Source: Archangium gephyra
GTDB taxonomy: Bacteria > Myxococcota > Myxococcia > Myxococcales > Myxococcaceae
DNA: 64,000 nt
NCBI RefSeq assembly: GCF_001027285.1
Contig: NZ_CP011509.1
Span: 1,062,501 to 1,126,500, forward strand
Direction of reading: 5' to 3'
Both the position numbers and the translations under genes were made by a program. Below, one piece after another: positions 46,381-55,737 of this stretch. The notes under the pieces were generated by a model. The model saw only the letters and a list, made by a program, of their open reading frames with translations. It ran no database searches and was not told where the DNA came from. Each line of letters opens with the position of its first letter. Positions within the stretch are counted from its first letter, which is position 1.

Positions 46381-47853
46381 CTACCGGCCGCAGCGGTCCT
46401 TGGGCCGGAAGGGCAGGGCCCACAGCTCGCGGCCATGCTCGCCGTCATCCGCGCTGAAGAAGACGTCCCAGCCGGAGCGGATGAAGCCGCTCGGATTGGA
46501 GCCCGTGGGCCCCGGGGCCAACTGCGTGAGCGCCCGCGTGTGGCCCGGCGTGCCGTCGCTCACCCAGGCCTCCCGGCCCCTCTCCGCCGTCTCCGCGCTG
46601 AAGAAGAGCGTGTCCTGGATGGCCGTCAGCTCCGTGGGCGACGAGCCCGGTGCACCCGGCTCGAGCTCCTTGACGAGGCGCGTGCCGCGCTCCGTTCCAT
46701 CGCTCACCCACAGCTCGCGCCCGCGCCTTCCATCGTCCGCCGCGAAGAAGAGCCTGCGGTCCATCACCGTCAGCGAGCCCGGCCGCGAATCTCCCGCGCC
46801 CCGGTGGATGTCCTTGAGCAGCCGGGTGCCCCGCTCCGTTCCATCGCTCACCCACAGCTCCTCGCCCGCAGGCTCTCCCTCCAGCCCGCCCCTCGCCCTC
46901 CCGGCGCTGAAGTAGAGCCTCCCGTTCAACGCCGTCAGGTCATGCGGGTAGGCCCCGTGGAAGAAGCGCAGCTCCCGCGTGCTCCGGGGCGTCCCCCGCG
47001 TCACCCACAGGCTCGCCTCGCCCTCGTCATTGTCCACGAGGAAGAACAGCAGCTCGCCGCCCACCGGCGTCATGCTGAAGACGACGTTGTCCTCGGGGGC
47101 CTCGAAGACCGGGATGGCGCCTCGCACGCCCACGCTGCGCCACAGCTTCACGTCACGGCCCACGTTGGCCACGAAATAGAAGGCATTCGGCGTGCGCGTC
47201 ATGCGGCGCGGGCTGGACGAGCCTGGACTCTCCGGATCGAACACGTCTCCGCCCGGGTACAGGTCCTCCACCAGGAAGGTGCCCGCGGCCGTGCCGTCGC
47301 TCACCCACAGCTCGCGCCCGTTCACCCCGTCATCCGCGGCGAAGTAGACCCGCCCGCCGAACTCCACCAGCCCGCTCGGGCCGAGCTCCAACGGGGAGGC
47401 GTGGATGTCCTTCACCAGGAAGGTGCCCGCGCTGGTGCCATCGCTCACCCACAGCTCGCGGCCGTGCACCCCGTCGTCCGCGGTGAAGAAGATCCTGCCG
47501 CCCGCCACGGTGAGCTCGTTGGGCTCGGCGCTGTCGAGCCCCGGGCGGATGTCCTTCACCCGGAAGGTGCCCGCGTCCCCCGTGCCGCTGCTCACCCACA
47601 GCTCACGGCCGGACACCCCGTCATCCGCGGTGAAGAAGAGTCCGTCCTCTCCTCGCACCAGCCCCTCCGGCTCCGAGCCGGGCGCGCCGGGGTGGATGTC
47701 CTCGAGCAGCCGGGCCGTGACCGTGCAGGGCTCCCAGGTGACGCTCGATTCCAGCGAGGAGGTCTCGTCGCCCGCGGGGGTTTCGTCCTCGAGGGGAACG
47801 GCGCAGCCCGTGGCGAGTGCCAGCAGGGCCGGAAGGGCTCTCCAGTATCTCAT
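46381..47853 (-). CDS. lipoprotein with ELW-type propeller repeats
   Basis: A 490-residue secreted lipoprotein (signal LLALATGC). The mature chain is a run of about eight repeats of a unit like GRELWVSDGT.AGT.LVKDI..G....P..L...GGR.FF.ADDGV, the ELWxxDGT repeat, which is expected to fold into a beta-propeller. These proteins may bind surface sugars or other proteins. The start at 47853 is set by the signal peptide; the ORF continues upstream without one. It is a neighbour of the Kelch lipoprotein gene, 270 bases away. Confidence 0.82.
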   Translation of the reverse strand: MRYWRALPALLALATGCAVPLEDETPAGDETSSLESSVTWEPCTVTARLLEDIHPGAPGSEPEGLVRGEDGLFFTADDGVSGRELWVSSGTGDAGTFRVKDIRPGLDSAEPNELTVAGGRIFFTADDGVHGRELWVSDGTSAGTFLVKDIHASPLELGPSGLVEFGGRVYFAADDGVNGRELWVSDGTAAGTFLVEDLYPGGDVFDPESPGSSSPRRMTRTPNAFYFVANVGRDVKLWRSVGVRGAIPVFEAPEDNVVFSMTPVGGELLFFLVDNDEGEASLWVTRGTPRSTRELRFFHGAYPHDLTALNGRLYFSAGRARGGLEGEPAGEELWVSDGTERGTRLLKDIHRGAGDSRPGSLTVMDRRLFFAADDGRRGRELWVSDGTERGTRLVKELEPGAPGSSPTELTAIQDTLFFSAETAERGREAWVSDGTPGHTRALTQLAPGPTGSNPSGFIRSGWDVFFSADDGEHGRELWALPFRPKDRCGR

Positions 47854-48123
47854 CGTGTGCAGCTCCTGAGTGCGGCTGGCGCCGCGTGGGGCCGCAATCT
47901 GCTCACGAGAGTCCGGCTGCCCACCCGTGCACGGGTGCAACGGGCGGTCGTGCATCGACAGTCATGCAGTTGCGCACGCCACTCCTTGCGATGGCGAGCA
48001 CATCAAGAGGCGAAGCGCCGGGCGGGCGAGTGGGCGCCCACCCGGTGGCTTGCCTCTCTCACACGTCTTTCCCAGGGGCTGACGGAGGGGACGTGCGGCC
48101 CGCTCCGCCGGGGTTGCTCGTGC
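47854..48123. other. 270-base spacer between two lipoprotein genes
   Basis: I see no convincing gene here; one in-frame stretch across it has poor codon use and no start signal. It should hold the promoter of the ELW-repeat lipoprotein gene (reading to the left). No clear sigma-70 or sigma-54 elements were identified by eye. Confidence 0.5.
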
Positions 48124-49245
48124 TCAGCGGGTGAAGCGCTCCACGGAGCGGGGGCTGCCGCTGTTTCCGCCCACCATCAGCACTTCGCCGGTGTGGAGCA
48201 GGGTGGCCGTCGGGGAAGAGCGGCCCTGCTTCATGTTCGTGGTGGGAATCCACGTGTTCGTCGAGGGGTCATACAGCGCCGCCTGGCCGATGGCGTCCGT
48301 CACCAGCACCTCGCCCGAGTAGAGCATCGTCGCGGAGAAGAGCGGCGTCATGTCGTAGGGGAAGGGCGGGCCGAGGGACCACTGGTTGGTGTACGGATCG
48401 TAGAGCTCCACCGTGTTGCCGCCGTCGATGCCGCCGACGATCAGCACGTTGCCCGAGTAGAGCCGGAGGGCGGCGTGGCCGTGGCGGGCCCGGGCCAGGT
48501 TGCCGGCGGGCGACAGGGAGTTCGTGGCCGGGTCATAGAGGTGGACCTCGGAGGTGGCGGTGCCGGAGTGCGCCCACAGGTAGCCGCCGGTCACCAGCAC
48601 CTTGCCCGAGTAGAGCACCGTCAGGGCGGTGCGGCTGCGCGGGAGGAGGAGGCCCGCCGAGACACTGCTCCACGTGCTCGTCTCCGGGTCATACACCTCC
48701 GCTTCCGGCGCTTCCGAGCGGATGGGCCTGTTGCCGCCCAGCACCAGCACCTTGCCCGAGTCGAGCAGCGTGGCGGTGTGATTGCCGCGGGGCGTGAGCA
48801 TGGAGGCCGTGGTGCTCCACGTCTCCGTGGCCGGGTCGTACAGCTCCGCGTTCGAGGTCCACTCTCCCCAGGTTCCGGCATGGCCGCCCATCACCAGCAC
48901 CTTGCCCGAGGGGAGCTCCGTCGCGGTGTGGAGCATGTGGGCGTTGGGCGGAGAGGCCGTGCGCCGCCAGGCGTTCGTGTACGGGTTGTAGACTTCCGCA
49001 TCGCTGCCATCGACCACCAGCACGTTGCCCGGGCCGTTGAGCAGGGTGGCCGTGTGGCCTCCCGCGTGCGCGACCAGGGAGGAGGCATTGCTCGTCCAGG
49101 TACCGACGGGGGTGGCCAGCGCGGCCTCGTGGGTCTTCAGCGTGGCACCAGACGCCTGCGGGGGCGGCGTTCCGGTTTCGGGTTGGCATCCAACGGCCAG
49201 GGATGCCAGGCCCGCCAGCAACAACGACAAACGGGTCGTTTTCAT
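48124..49245 (-). CDS. Kelch-repeat lipoprotein
   Basis: A 373-residue lipoprotein starting at ATG 49245, with GGGAGGGG in front and a lipobox (LASLAVGC). It contains six or seven Kelch repeats: HTATLL.SGKVLV.GG....AELYDPATETWS and similar, as in galactose-oxidase-like propellers. The catalytic residues of galactose oxidase are not evident, so a binding role is more likely. Like its neighbour it is a secreted propeller. Confidence 0.85.
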   Translation of the reverse strand: MKTTRLSLLLAGLASLAVGCQPETGTPPPQASGATLKTHEAALATPVGTWTSNASSLVAHAGGHTATLLNGPGNVLVVDGSDAEVYNPYTNAWRRTASPPNAHMLHTATELPSGKVLVMGGHAGTWGEWTSNAELYDPATETWSTTASMLTPRGNHTATLLDSGKVLVLGGNRPIRSEAPEAEVYDPETSTWSSVSAGLLLPRSRTALTVLYSGKVLVTGGYLWAHSGTATSEVHLYDPATNSLSPAGNLARARHGHAALRLYSGNVLIVGGIDGGNTVELYDPYTNQWSLGPPFPYDMTPLFSATMLYSGEVLVTDAIGQAALYDPSTNTWIPTTNMKQGRSSPTATLLHTGEVLMVGGNSGSPRSVERFTR

Positions 49246-49391
49246 TATACCCCTCCCTAGGGGAGACATGCGGTCAGGGGGTTGACCGCGATGTCAGTGT
49301 AGCGGGTTGCACGGGGGGCGTGCCCGGTACCCCTGATTTTGTAGGGGATGGCCCCTGATGACGCGGCATGCGCCGGGGTAGAAGGCGTTGT

Positions 49392-50162
49392 ATGGACTTG
49401 CAACTGAAGGGCAGGGCGGCACTCGTCACGGGCAGCAGCCGGGGCATCGGCCGGGCCATCGTCACGGCGCTGGCGCGCGAGGGGGCGCGGGTGTGTCTGA
49501 GTGCGCGGGGCGCGGAGGGACTGGCGCAGGCGGCGGCGGAGCTGAGGGCGTCCGGGGCCGAGGTGGTCACCGTGGTGGGTGATGTGGCCACACCCGAGGG
49601 CGCGGCGGCGGCGGTGGACGCGGCGGTGCGGGCCTTCGGGGCGCTGGACGTGCTCGTCAACAACGTGGGCGGCAGCGGGGGCGCGGGAGCCTTCGACGTG
49701 GCCACGGCCGCGCAGTGGAAGGACGTGGTGGACCGCAACCTCATGGCGGCCGTGTGGTGCAGCCAGCACGCGGTGGAGGGGATGAAGGCGCGGGGCGGCG
49801 GCTGCATCGTGCACATCAACTCCATCTACGGCCGCGAGTACGGCACCAGCGCGCCCTACACGGCGGCGAAGGCGGGCCTGATGGCGCTCACCAAGGAGAT
49901 GGCGTTGGACCTGGCGCGCCACCGCATCCGCGTCAACGGGGTGGCGCCGGGCTCCGTCCTCTTTCCCGGGGGAAGCTGGGACCGGCGGCGGCAGGCGCAG
50001 CCGGAGAAGGTGGAGAAGATGGTGCGCGAGGAGCTGCCCTGGGGCCGTTTCGGCACGCCCGAGGAGGTGGCGGACGTGGTCGTCTTCCTGTGCTCGGAGC
50101 GGGCGCGCTGGGTGACGGGGGCCACCGTGCCGGTGGATGGTGGACAGGGCCGTGCCTTCTGA
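49392..50162 (+). CDS. short-chain dehydrogenase/reductase
   Basis: A 256-residue SDR from the ATG at 49392. The NAD(P) motif is TGSSRGIG, NNVG follows, and the catalytic Ser/Tyr/Lys lie in INSIYGREYGTSAPYTAAKAGL, an FabG-like pattern. The end (VTGATVPVDGGQGRAF) is typical of 3-oxoacyl-ACP reductase-like members. The substrate cannot be told. It has its own intergenic region shared with the divergent Kelch gene. Confidence 0.9.
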   Translation: MDLQLKGRAALVTGSSRGIGRAIVTALAREGARVCLSARGAEGLAQAAAELRASGAEVVTVVGDVATPEGAAAAVDAAVRAFGALDVLVNNVGGSGGAGAFDVATAAQWKDVVDRNLMAAVWCSQHAVEGMKARGGGCIVHINSIYGREYGTSAPYTAAKAGLMALTKEMALDLARHRIRVNGVAPGSVLFPGGSWDRRRQAQPEKVEKMVREELPWGRFGTPEEVADVVVFLCSERARWVTGATVPVDGGQGRAF

Positions 50163-50198
50163 CTCGGGCGGGGCGCCGCGGGCGTGTAGAGTGCGCGC

Positions 50199-50729
50199 GT
50201 GCTGAGGCTCTACAAGAAGGAAGGCGACACGCTCCGCTACTGGGAGGCCTGGGTGAACGGGGAGACGCTCACCGTGCACCAGGGCGTCGTGGGCGAGATG
50301 GGGGAGCAGCGCGACACCCCCGCCCCGGCGGACGAGGACCCGGACATGGTCATCGCCCAGGCGGCCGAGCCGCTCGTGGACCAGGGCTATGACGAGCCGG
50401 ATCCGGACGCCATGACGCCGCTCGTCATCCAGTACGCGCTGCAGGGCAAGGGCACGGGGCAGGACTTCCAGAAGCGCCACTCGGTGGAGGAGGTGCTCAC
50501 GGACGCGCTGGGCTGGACGGGCAACGGCGAGGTGGAGGGCGGCGAGACGCAGCCCGGGCGCATGAATGTCTTCTGCCGGGTGATGGACGCGGACATCGCC
50601 GTGCGCACCTTCCTCGAGGTGCTCGACGACGAGGAGTTGTTGGAAGGGGCCGTCATCGCCCTGGTGCCCGAGGACGGAGAGCCCCGGGTGCTCTGGCCCC
50701 AGGAGCACTCGGGCCCCTTCCGCGTCTGA
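50199..50729 (+). CDS. WGR-like domain protein
   Basis: A 176-residue soluble protein starting with GTG. The N-terminal part (RLYKKEGDTLRYWEAWVNGETLTVHQGVVGEMGE) resembles a WGR domain, though without the classical W-G-R core. It has a compact C-terminal domain (MNVFCRVMDADIAVRTFLEVLDDEELLEGAVIALVPEDGE) of unknown type. It is 36 bases from the SDR gene. Function unknown. Confidence 0.6.
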   Translation: MLRLYKKEGDTLRYWEAWVNGETLTVHQGVVGEMGEQRDTPAPADEDPDMVIAQAAEPLVDQGYDEPDPDAMTPLVIQYALQGKGTGQDFQKRHSVEEVLTDALGWTGNGEVEGGETQPGRMNVFCRVMDADIAVRTFLEVLDDEELLEGAVIALVPEDGEPRVLWPQEHSGPFRV

Positions 50730-50783
50730 ATCGGACGGAGGGTGGATGGCTTGCCGGGGCGGGGACGGGGCAGACTGCCGTCC

Positions 50784-51467
50784 GTGACCTCGCGTCTCCC
50801 CTTCGTTCTGTTCCTGCTCACCCCGGCCGTGGCGCTGGCCGGGATGCCGAGCTTCCTGCTGTCGGACGTCGCCTCGCAGCGCTTCCAGGCCATCTCCTTC
50901 TTCCTGGCCCTCTTCCTGGGGGTGACGCTCGCGGTGCGGGCGCTGTGGAACCGGCTGGGGCGTGACGTGCCGCGGCTGCCCAGGCTCGGCTTCGGGTCGG
51001 CGCTGGCGCTGGTGTTCCTGTGGGGGTTGGGCTTCCAGCTCGTGCTGTCGATGATCGCCGGCGGGCGCGAGCTGATGACGCCAGGGGCCTGGGAGAAGAA
51101 GGGCGTCACCTACCAGCTCCATGAGTCGGAGCTGCCCTCGGAGAAGGAGCTGGTGCTCCAGGCGCGGCGCCAGCGGCTGGAGGAGCTGCGCGTGGCGCTG
51201 TGGGCCTACGCGGCCGGGCACGGGAGCGAGTTTCCTCCGAGCGACTTCGCCCCGGGGATCGCCGAGGAGCGCTGGAAGGTGCTGGGCGGCTCGGGCCTGC
51301 ACTTCGTCTACGTGAGCGGGCTGAAGGCGGACGCGCCCGCGACGCCGCTGGCCTACGAGCCGGGCCTCTTCGGCCCCGAGCGGTGGGTGCTCTTCACGGA
51401 TGGAGACATCCGCCGGATGCCCATCGCGTCCATCCACGAGGCGCTCGCGGCGGGAGGTGCCCCGTGA
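50784..51467 (+). CDS. membrane protein of unknown function
   Basis: A 227-residue protein from GTG 50784 (an earlier in-frame codon at 50742 would add 14 residues). Two or three hydrophobic helices at the start (VLFLLTPAVALAGM, AISFFLALFLGVTLAVRALW, ALALVFLWGLGFQLVLSMIA) precede a soluble C-terminal domain. It overlaps the following gene by GTGA, which implies coupled translation. Confidence 0.6.
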   Translation: MTSRLPFVLFLLTPAVALAGMPSFLLSDVASQRFQAISFFLALFLGVTLAVRALWNRLGRDVPRLPRLGFGSALALVFLWGLGFQLVLSMIAGGRELMTPGAWEKKGVTYQLHESELPSEKELVLQARRQRLEELRVALWAYAAGHGSEFPPSDFAPGIAEERWKVLGGSGLHFVYVSGLKADAPATPLAYEPGLFGPERWVLFTDGDIRRMPIASIHEALAAGGAP

Positions 51468-52198
51468 AGGTGATGAATGTCCTCGGGTGGGTGCTGGGGG
51501 TGCTGTTCTTGATGGTGCTGTTCACCTGCTCGGGCCAGGTGTGGCTGTTCCAGGTGCCCTGGTACCTCGTGGTGGGGTGGGTGAGCTTCCTGCTGAAGGT
51601 GGTGCCGGAGGTGACCTGGCGGTGGGGCGCCATCGCCGAGACGGTGGCGGTGGTCGCGGTGCTGGGCGTGGGCTCGCACCTGTTCCTGCGCCGGCTGTGG
51701 CGGCAGCTGCGCCCCGAGGACGCGCGGGAGTGGCCCGTGCGCTGGAGCGTGTCGCTGGTGGCGCTCCTCGTGCTGCTCTTCAGCGCGACGATGGCCACGG
51801 TGGGCATTGGCCACCACGTGGGCTGGCTGGCATCGGGCCGGGCGCCGCTGACGGTGAGCTCGTGGCACTTCCTGGCCACGCACATGGAGTGGGACAACGA
51901 GGGGCTGTGCCAGACGGCGCTGACCCTGTCCAAGTCCGGTGTGCCCGATGCGCGGATTGGGCAGGCGCTGCTGGCGGGGGACGAGGTGACGCGCACGAAG
52001 GCCGAGCGGCTGCACGTGGTGCCCTGGCGGGCGGCGGGTGGCGAGGCGGGCTTCCTCGTCTTTCCGCGCGACCCCCTCTCGCGCGAGCGCGCGGGCGGTG
52101 TGCACTGTGGGGGCGGCGTGAAGATGGAGTCCTTCCGGGCGGCGGAGTTGCCGAAGCTGCTCTCGGGGCCTCGAGTGGCCGCGGACACGGCGCCGTGA
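51464..52198 (+). CDS. membrane protein of unknown function
   Basis: A 244-residue protein whose GTG start overlaps the preceding stop. It has about four membrane helices (VLGWVLGVLFLMVLFTC, WYLVVGWVSFLLKVV, TVAVVAVLGVGSHLFL, VSLVALLVLLFSATMATVG) and a soluble, charged C-terminus. No family recognised. With its partner gene it forms a two-gene membrane unit next to the SitI/SitA locus but on the other strand. Confidence 0.6.
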   Translation: MKVMNVLGWVLGVLFLMVLFTCSGQVWLFQVPWYLVVGWVSFLLKVVPEVTWRWGAIAETVAVVAVLGVGSHLFLRRLWRQLRPEDAREWPVRWSVSLVALLVLLFSATMATVGIGHHVGWLASGRAPLTVSSWHFLATHMEWDNEGLCQTALTLSKSGVPDARIGQALLAGDEVTRTKAERLHVVPWRAAGGEAGFLVFPRDPLSRERAGGVHCGGGVKMESFRAAELPKLLSGPRVAADTAP

Positions 52199-52229
52199 GG
52201 AGTCTAGCGGCTGGCTTGGACGAGCGGCT

Positions 52230-52973
52230 TCACTTGATCGAGGCGCGCTTCTTGAGCCGGGAGACAGGCACGGGGTCGAAGACGACGCCATCCAATTTCA
52301 GACGCTTGCAGGCCTTGGCGAAGCGTTCGGTGCAGACGATGACCGTGGATAAGTCCTCCAGGCGGAAAACGTCCAGCTGATTGGGGAGGGTGGCCGCATC
52401 TAGCAGAAGGTCCTTGGGAAGGCTGAGGCCAAAGCGGCCGCAGCGAGGGCAGGAAGGTTCTCGCTCCGTGGGCAGACAGTCCGGGTACGCGCGGCCCACG
52501 GGGAGGAGCTCCAGCTCGAGAAGCTCGGGTGCGTTGCGCTGGCGAAAGCGCAGTTGAGCGGGGATGGCCTTGAGTCCTTGCAGACCTTCGGCCTGGAGCT
52601 TCTCGAGGGCCTCGCGCTGAACCAGCAGCCACTGGGGATAGGACGTCACGAGCTGCCCGAATCGGCCCAGGGCCGTGCCCACGATGGGGCCCAGATTCGT
52701 GCCCGGTTCCAGCAGGGCGCCCGGAGGCAGGAATGGGCGTACCAGCTCACACAACCGCTCGTACTCTTCGATGGGCTCGGCCCGGGGTTCTACGAAATCA
52801 GCGAGCGAGGCCACGGGGGACAGATCCACGGAGGGGTAGGCTCTGGAGTTGTTACCCCAAGTGACACCGCAGGCAGCGCAGGTGTCGACACCCGGAATTC
52901 TCCACTTGTGGGTGCCGGTAATGACCCCCGTGTAGATAGGCGCTCCGTCTTCTTTGACAATGAAGAACTTCAT
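52230..52973 (-). CDS. SitI-like double-CXXCG immunity protein
   Basis: A 247-residue cytosolic protein with two CXXCG motifs (CAACG at residues 32-36, CPRCG at 175-179), matching the double-CXXCG family that includes SitI6 of Myxococcus. Members are thought to neutralise the cognate SitA toxin. The ATG at 52973 starts MKFFIVKEDG, the usual opening. It follows the SitA-like gene by 23 bases. G+C is low for the window (two 60-base lines count to about 58% and 48%), suggesting recent gain. Sequence outside the CXXCG motifs is expected to be specific to the matching toxin. Confidence 0.85.
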   Translation of the reverse strand: MKFFIVKEDGAPIYTGVITGTHKWRIPGVDTCAACGVTWGNNSRAYPSVDLSPVASLADFVEPRAEPIEEYERLCELVRPFLPPGALLEPGTNLGPIVGTALGRFGQLVTSYPQWLLVQREALEKLQAEGLQGLKAIPAQLRFRQRNAPELLELELLPVGRAYPDCLPTEREPSCPRCGRFGLSLPKDLLLDAATLPNQLDVFRLEDLSTVIVCTERFAKACKRLKLDGVVFDPVPVSRLKKRASIK

Positions 52974-52995
52974 CGGTGTTTCCTCGTCGCCGAGC

Positions 52996-53682
52996 TCAGC
53001 CGCAATAGTAGGGCACGAGCGGGCGCTCATGGACTCCAAATCGAGACATCAGCTCGAACGCGAACTGCCAGATGAGCGCTGTAGGCGCAGCGAAGTTGTC
53101 CTGCTGGAATTGCCGCCAGGCCGCGTTCCACTGGCCGCCTTTGGGCCCGCCACTGTGCAGCCACCCATGAAAGCTCTTGGGAAGGCGAAGGGTGAAGGCG
53201 TGAATCTTGATGTTCTTGCCCTTGAACCATTCCGCCAACTCCTGCGGGAAGATGTGGTGCTTCTCCATGGGCTCCCGTGCGGGGATGCACGGAGGACGGA
53301 GTGCCAGGGCCGCGTAACGGCCGCGGATGTTCCAGTTGTGCCAGGGGATCTCGAAGACGGGCTCCGTGCCCAGGGGCGCGACCAGGGGACGCCCCCACCA
53401 ACGGCTGGGGTTGGGGGCCGGAAGCGGGAGGCGAGCACCGTTGGCCCAGGCCAGCAGGACTGGAGGGTCCTCCACCTCCACCACGTCCTGGCATCGCCAC
53501 AGAGCACAGTGCTCCTCGTCGCACAGTGGCACCAGGCAGCTCGGGTCCGCTCGGGCCTCCTCCCAGGAGGCCACCGTGTCCAGCGGCTCTTCCTCCTCGC
53601 GCACGGCGGAGGTCGAGGTGGCACAGGCACTCAGCCCCACGCAGAGCAGCGCGAGCCATGCTTTGAGGTGCGGGACGCTCAT
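52996..53682 (-). CDS. SitA-like polymorphic toxin lipoprotein
   Basis: A 228-residue lipoprotein with a lipobox (GLSAC, Cys20; Ala at +2, fitting outer-membrane sorting). SitA toxins pass between cells by TraA/B outer-membrane exchange and kill siblings lacking the matching SitI. A Cys-rich N-terminal domain (about 40-70) precedes a C-terminal domain with a His-rich core: HHIFPQEL (142-149), H161, H172 and H176 in LHSGGPKGG, and WNAAW, which looks like an HNH/His-Me-finger nuclease. The nuclease fold is inference. It starts 35 bases after the GH15 stop on the same strand, so it may ride on that transcript. The immunity gene follows. Confidence 0.85.
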   Translation of the reverse strand: MSVPHLKAWLALLCVGLSACATSTSAVREEEEPLDTVASWEEARADPSCLVPLCDEEHCALWRCQDVVEVEDPPVLLAWANGARLPLPAPNPSRWWGRPLVAPLGTEPVFEIPWHNWNIRGRYAALALRPPCIPAREPMEKHHIFPQELAEWFKGKNIKIHAFTLRLPKSFHGWLHSGGPKGGQWNAAWRQFQQDNFAAPTALIWQFAFELMSRFGVHERPLVPYYCG

Positions 53683-53716
53683 GCACCCACTCTACTGGCG
53701 GAAGCGTGCCGGCCCC

Positions 53717-55528
53717 TCACTTCTCCCCGTTGAAGCTCTGCCGGTGCTCGGCCGGGCTGGTGCGGTGCTCGGTGAGGTTGAAGGCCGTGTTGACGATTCC
53801 CACGTGGGAGAAGGCCTGGGGGAAGTTGCCCAGCAGGCGCTTCTCCTCGGGGTCGTACTCCTCGGACAGCAGCCCCACGTCGTTGCGCAGGTCCAGCAGC
53901 CGGTGGAAGAGCGTCCGGGCTTCGTCCAGGCGCCCCTGCAGCACGTAGTTGTCCGCCAGCCAGAAGGAACAGGCGAGGAACACGCCCTCGCCCGCAGGCA
54001 GCCCGTCTCCCGTCGTGCCGGAGTGGTAGCGCCGCACCAGTCCCCCGTGCATCAGCTCCCGCTCGATGGCGCTCACGGTGCCCACCATCCGCGGGTCCCC
54101 AGGTGGAAGGAAGCCCACCAGCGGCATCAACAGCAGGCTCGCGTCCAGGCTCCCCGAGCCATACGCCTGCGTGAAGGCGCCCAGCCGCGAATCCCAGGCA
54201 CGCTCGCGCACCTCCGCGTGGATGGTGTCTCGAATCCGCCGCCAGCGCTCCACCGGCCCTTCCAGCCCGAAGCCCTCCACCGCCCTCACCGCCCGGTCGA
54301 ACGCCACCCACGCCATGACCTTCGAGTGCGTGAAGTGTTGCTTCGGGCCTCGCACCTCCCAGATGCCCTCGTCCGGACGCTTCCACCCGGACTCCAGCCA
54401 GTCCATCAACACCTGCGTCAGCTTCCAGTCCCGCCGGTCCGTGGGAATCCCCACGCGGCGCGCTTGGTGCAACGCATCCATCAGCTCGCCAAAGACATCC
54501 AACTGGAATTGATGGACGGCGGCGTTGCCCGTCCGCACCGGCAGCGAGTGCTCATACCCTGGCAGCCATTCCAGCGAGGATTCAGTGAGGCGGCGCTCGC
54601 CCGCGACGCCATACATGATTTGAAGCTTCGCCGGGTCTCCCGCCACCGAGCGCAGCAGCCAGTCCCGCCAGGCCACGGCCTCGTCCCGGAAGCCGCCGAG
54701 CATCAGCGCATACAGGGTGAAGGTGGCGTCCCGTAGCCAGCAGAAGCGGTAGTCCCAGTTGCGCACGCCGCCGAGCCGCTCGGGCAGCGACGTGGTGGCC
54801 GCCGCCACGATTCCTCCCGTGGGTGCGTAGGTGAGGGCCTTGAGCACCATCAACGAGGTGTGGACGGCCTCGCGCCAGGGACCCTGTCCGTAGGTGCAAC
54901 GGCTCGACCACTCCCGCCACCAGGTCTCGGTGTCCGCCACCGCGGTCTCGACTTCCAGCGCGGGCGGTGGGGGCTCGTTGGACGGGTGCCAGCGCAGGAC
55001 GAAGGGGATGCGCTGGCCCTCGGACACGGTGAACTCCGCCACCGTGGTGAGGCCCTTGCCGTGCAACGCCACGGGCGTGTGCAGGATGAGCGCGTCCGGC
55101 CCGGCCACCGCGTGCAGCGCCCCGTCCTCCTTCATCACCCAGGGCACCACCGCGCCGTAGTCGAAGCGGATGATGAGCTCCATCCGCATGTGCACCTGGC
55201 CCTTCACTCCCTCCACCACCCGCAGCACGTCCGGGACGCGGTCTCTCGGCGGCATGCAGTCCACCAGCCGCACCACGCCCTCGTCCGTGGAGAGCTCCGT
55301 CTCCAGGACGAGCGTCTCCGGCCGGTAGCGCCGCCGCACCCGGAGCGGTGTGTCCCTGGCGGGGGTCAGCAGCCAGCGGCCGTGCTCCGGCTCGCCGAGC
55401 AGGGCCGAGAAGCAGGCGCCCGAGTCGAAGCGGGGCAGGCACAGCCAGTCGATGGAGCCGTCCCTCCCCACCAGCGCCGCCGTGTGGGTGTCTCCAATGA
55501 GGGCGTAGTCCTCGATGGGCCGGGACAT
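53717..55528 (-). CDS. glycoside hydrolase family 15 protein
   Basis: A 603-residue GH15 enzyme (glucoamylase, trehalase or isomaltase-type). The ATG at 55528 begins MSRPIEDYALIGDTHTAALVGRDGSIDWLCLPRFDSGACF, the standard opening. Family motifs include GVRNWDYRFCWLRDATFTLYAL and, near the C-terminus, FLACSFWLADNYVLQGRLDEARTLFHRLL...GLLSEEYDP, which hold the catalytic Glu residues. The substrate is not clear; closely related bacterial enzymes split trehalose or alpha-glucans. It lies just upstream of the SitA-like gene on the same strand. Confidence 0.92.
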   Translation of the reverse strand: MSRPIEDYALIGDTHTAALVGRDGSIDWLCLPRFDSGACFSALLGEPEHGRWLLTPARDTPLRVRRRYRPETLVLETELSTDEGVVRLVDCMPPRDRVPDVLRVVEGVKGQVHMRMELIIRFDYGAVVPWVMKEDGALHAVAGPDALILHTPVALHGKGLTTVAEFTVSEGQRIPFVLRWHPSNEPPPPALEVETAVADTETWWREWSSRCTYGQGPWREAVHTSLMVLKALTYAPTGGIVAAATTSLPERLGGVRNWDYRFCWLRDATFTLYALMLGGFRDEAVAWRDWLLRSVAGDPAKLQIMYGVAGERRLTESSLEWLPGYEHSLPVRTGNAAVHQFQLDVFGELMDALHQARRVGIPTDRRDWKLTQVLMDWLESGWKRPDEGIWEVRGPKQHFTHSKVMAWVAFDRAVRAVEGFGLEGPVERWRRIRDTIHAEVRERAWDSRLGAFTQAYGSGSLDASLLLMPLVGFLPPGDPRMVGTVSAIERELMHGGLVRRYHSGTTGDGLPAGEGVFLACSFWLADNYVLQGRLDEARTLFHRLLDLRNDVGLLSEEYDPEEKRLLGNFPQAFSHVGIVNTAFNLTEHRTSPAEHRQSFNGEK

Positions 55529-55737
55529 GGCACCGGGAAGGTGGGGACCCGGACGGCGGGGAACAAGCGGGCGAGCCAGGGCCGCTCGGCCGTCCCGTCT
55601 TTCATCGGGGACCCGGCGGACGCGCGCGGCCCGCTCCTGGACGAGCGGCAGTGAAGTCATCCGTGCGTCTGTCCATGGGTGGCACTCCGGGCCACTTCGA
55701 CGAAGACGCGGGGCACACCTGACATTACGCTCTTCTC

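Noticed and set aside
47817-48134. A plus-strand 105-codon frame between two lipoprotein genes
   Set aside because: No start signal, no domain and weak codon bias; it overlaps a likely promoter region.
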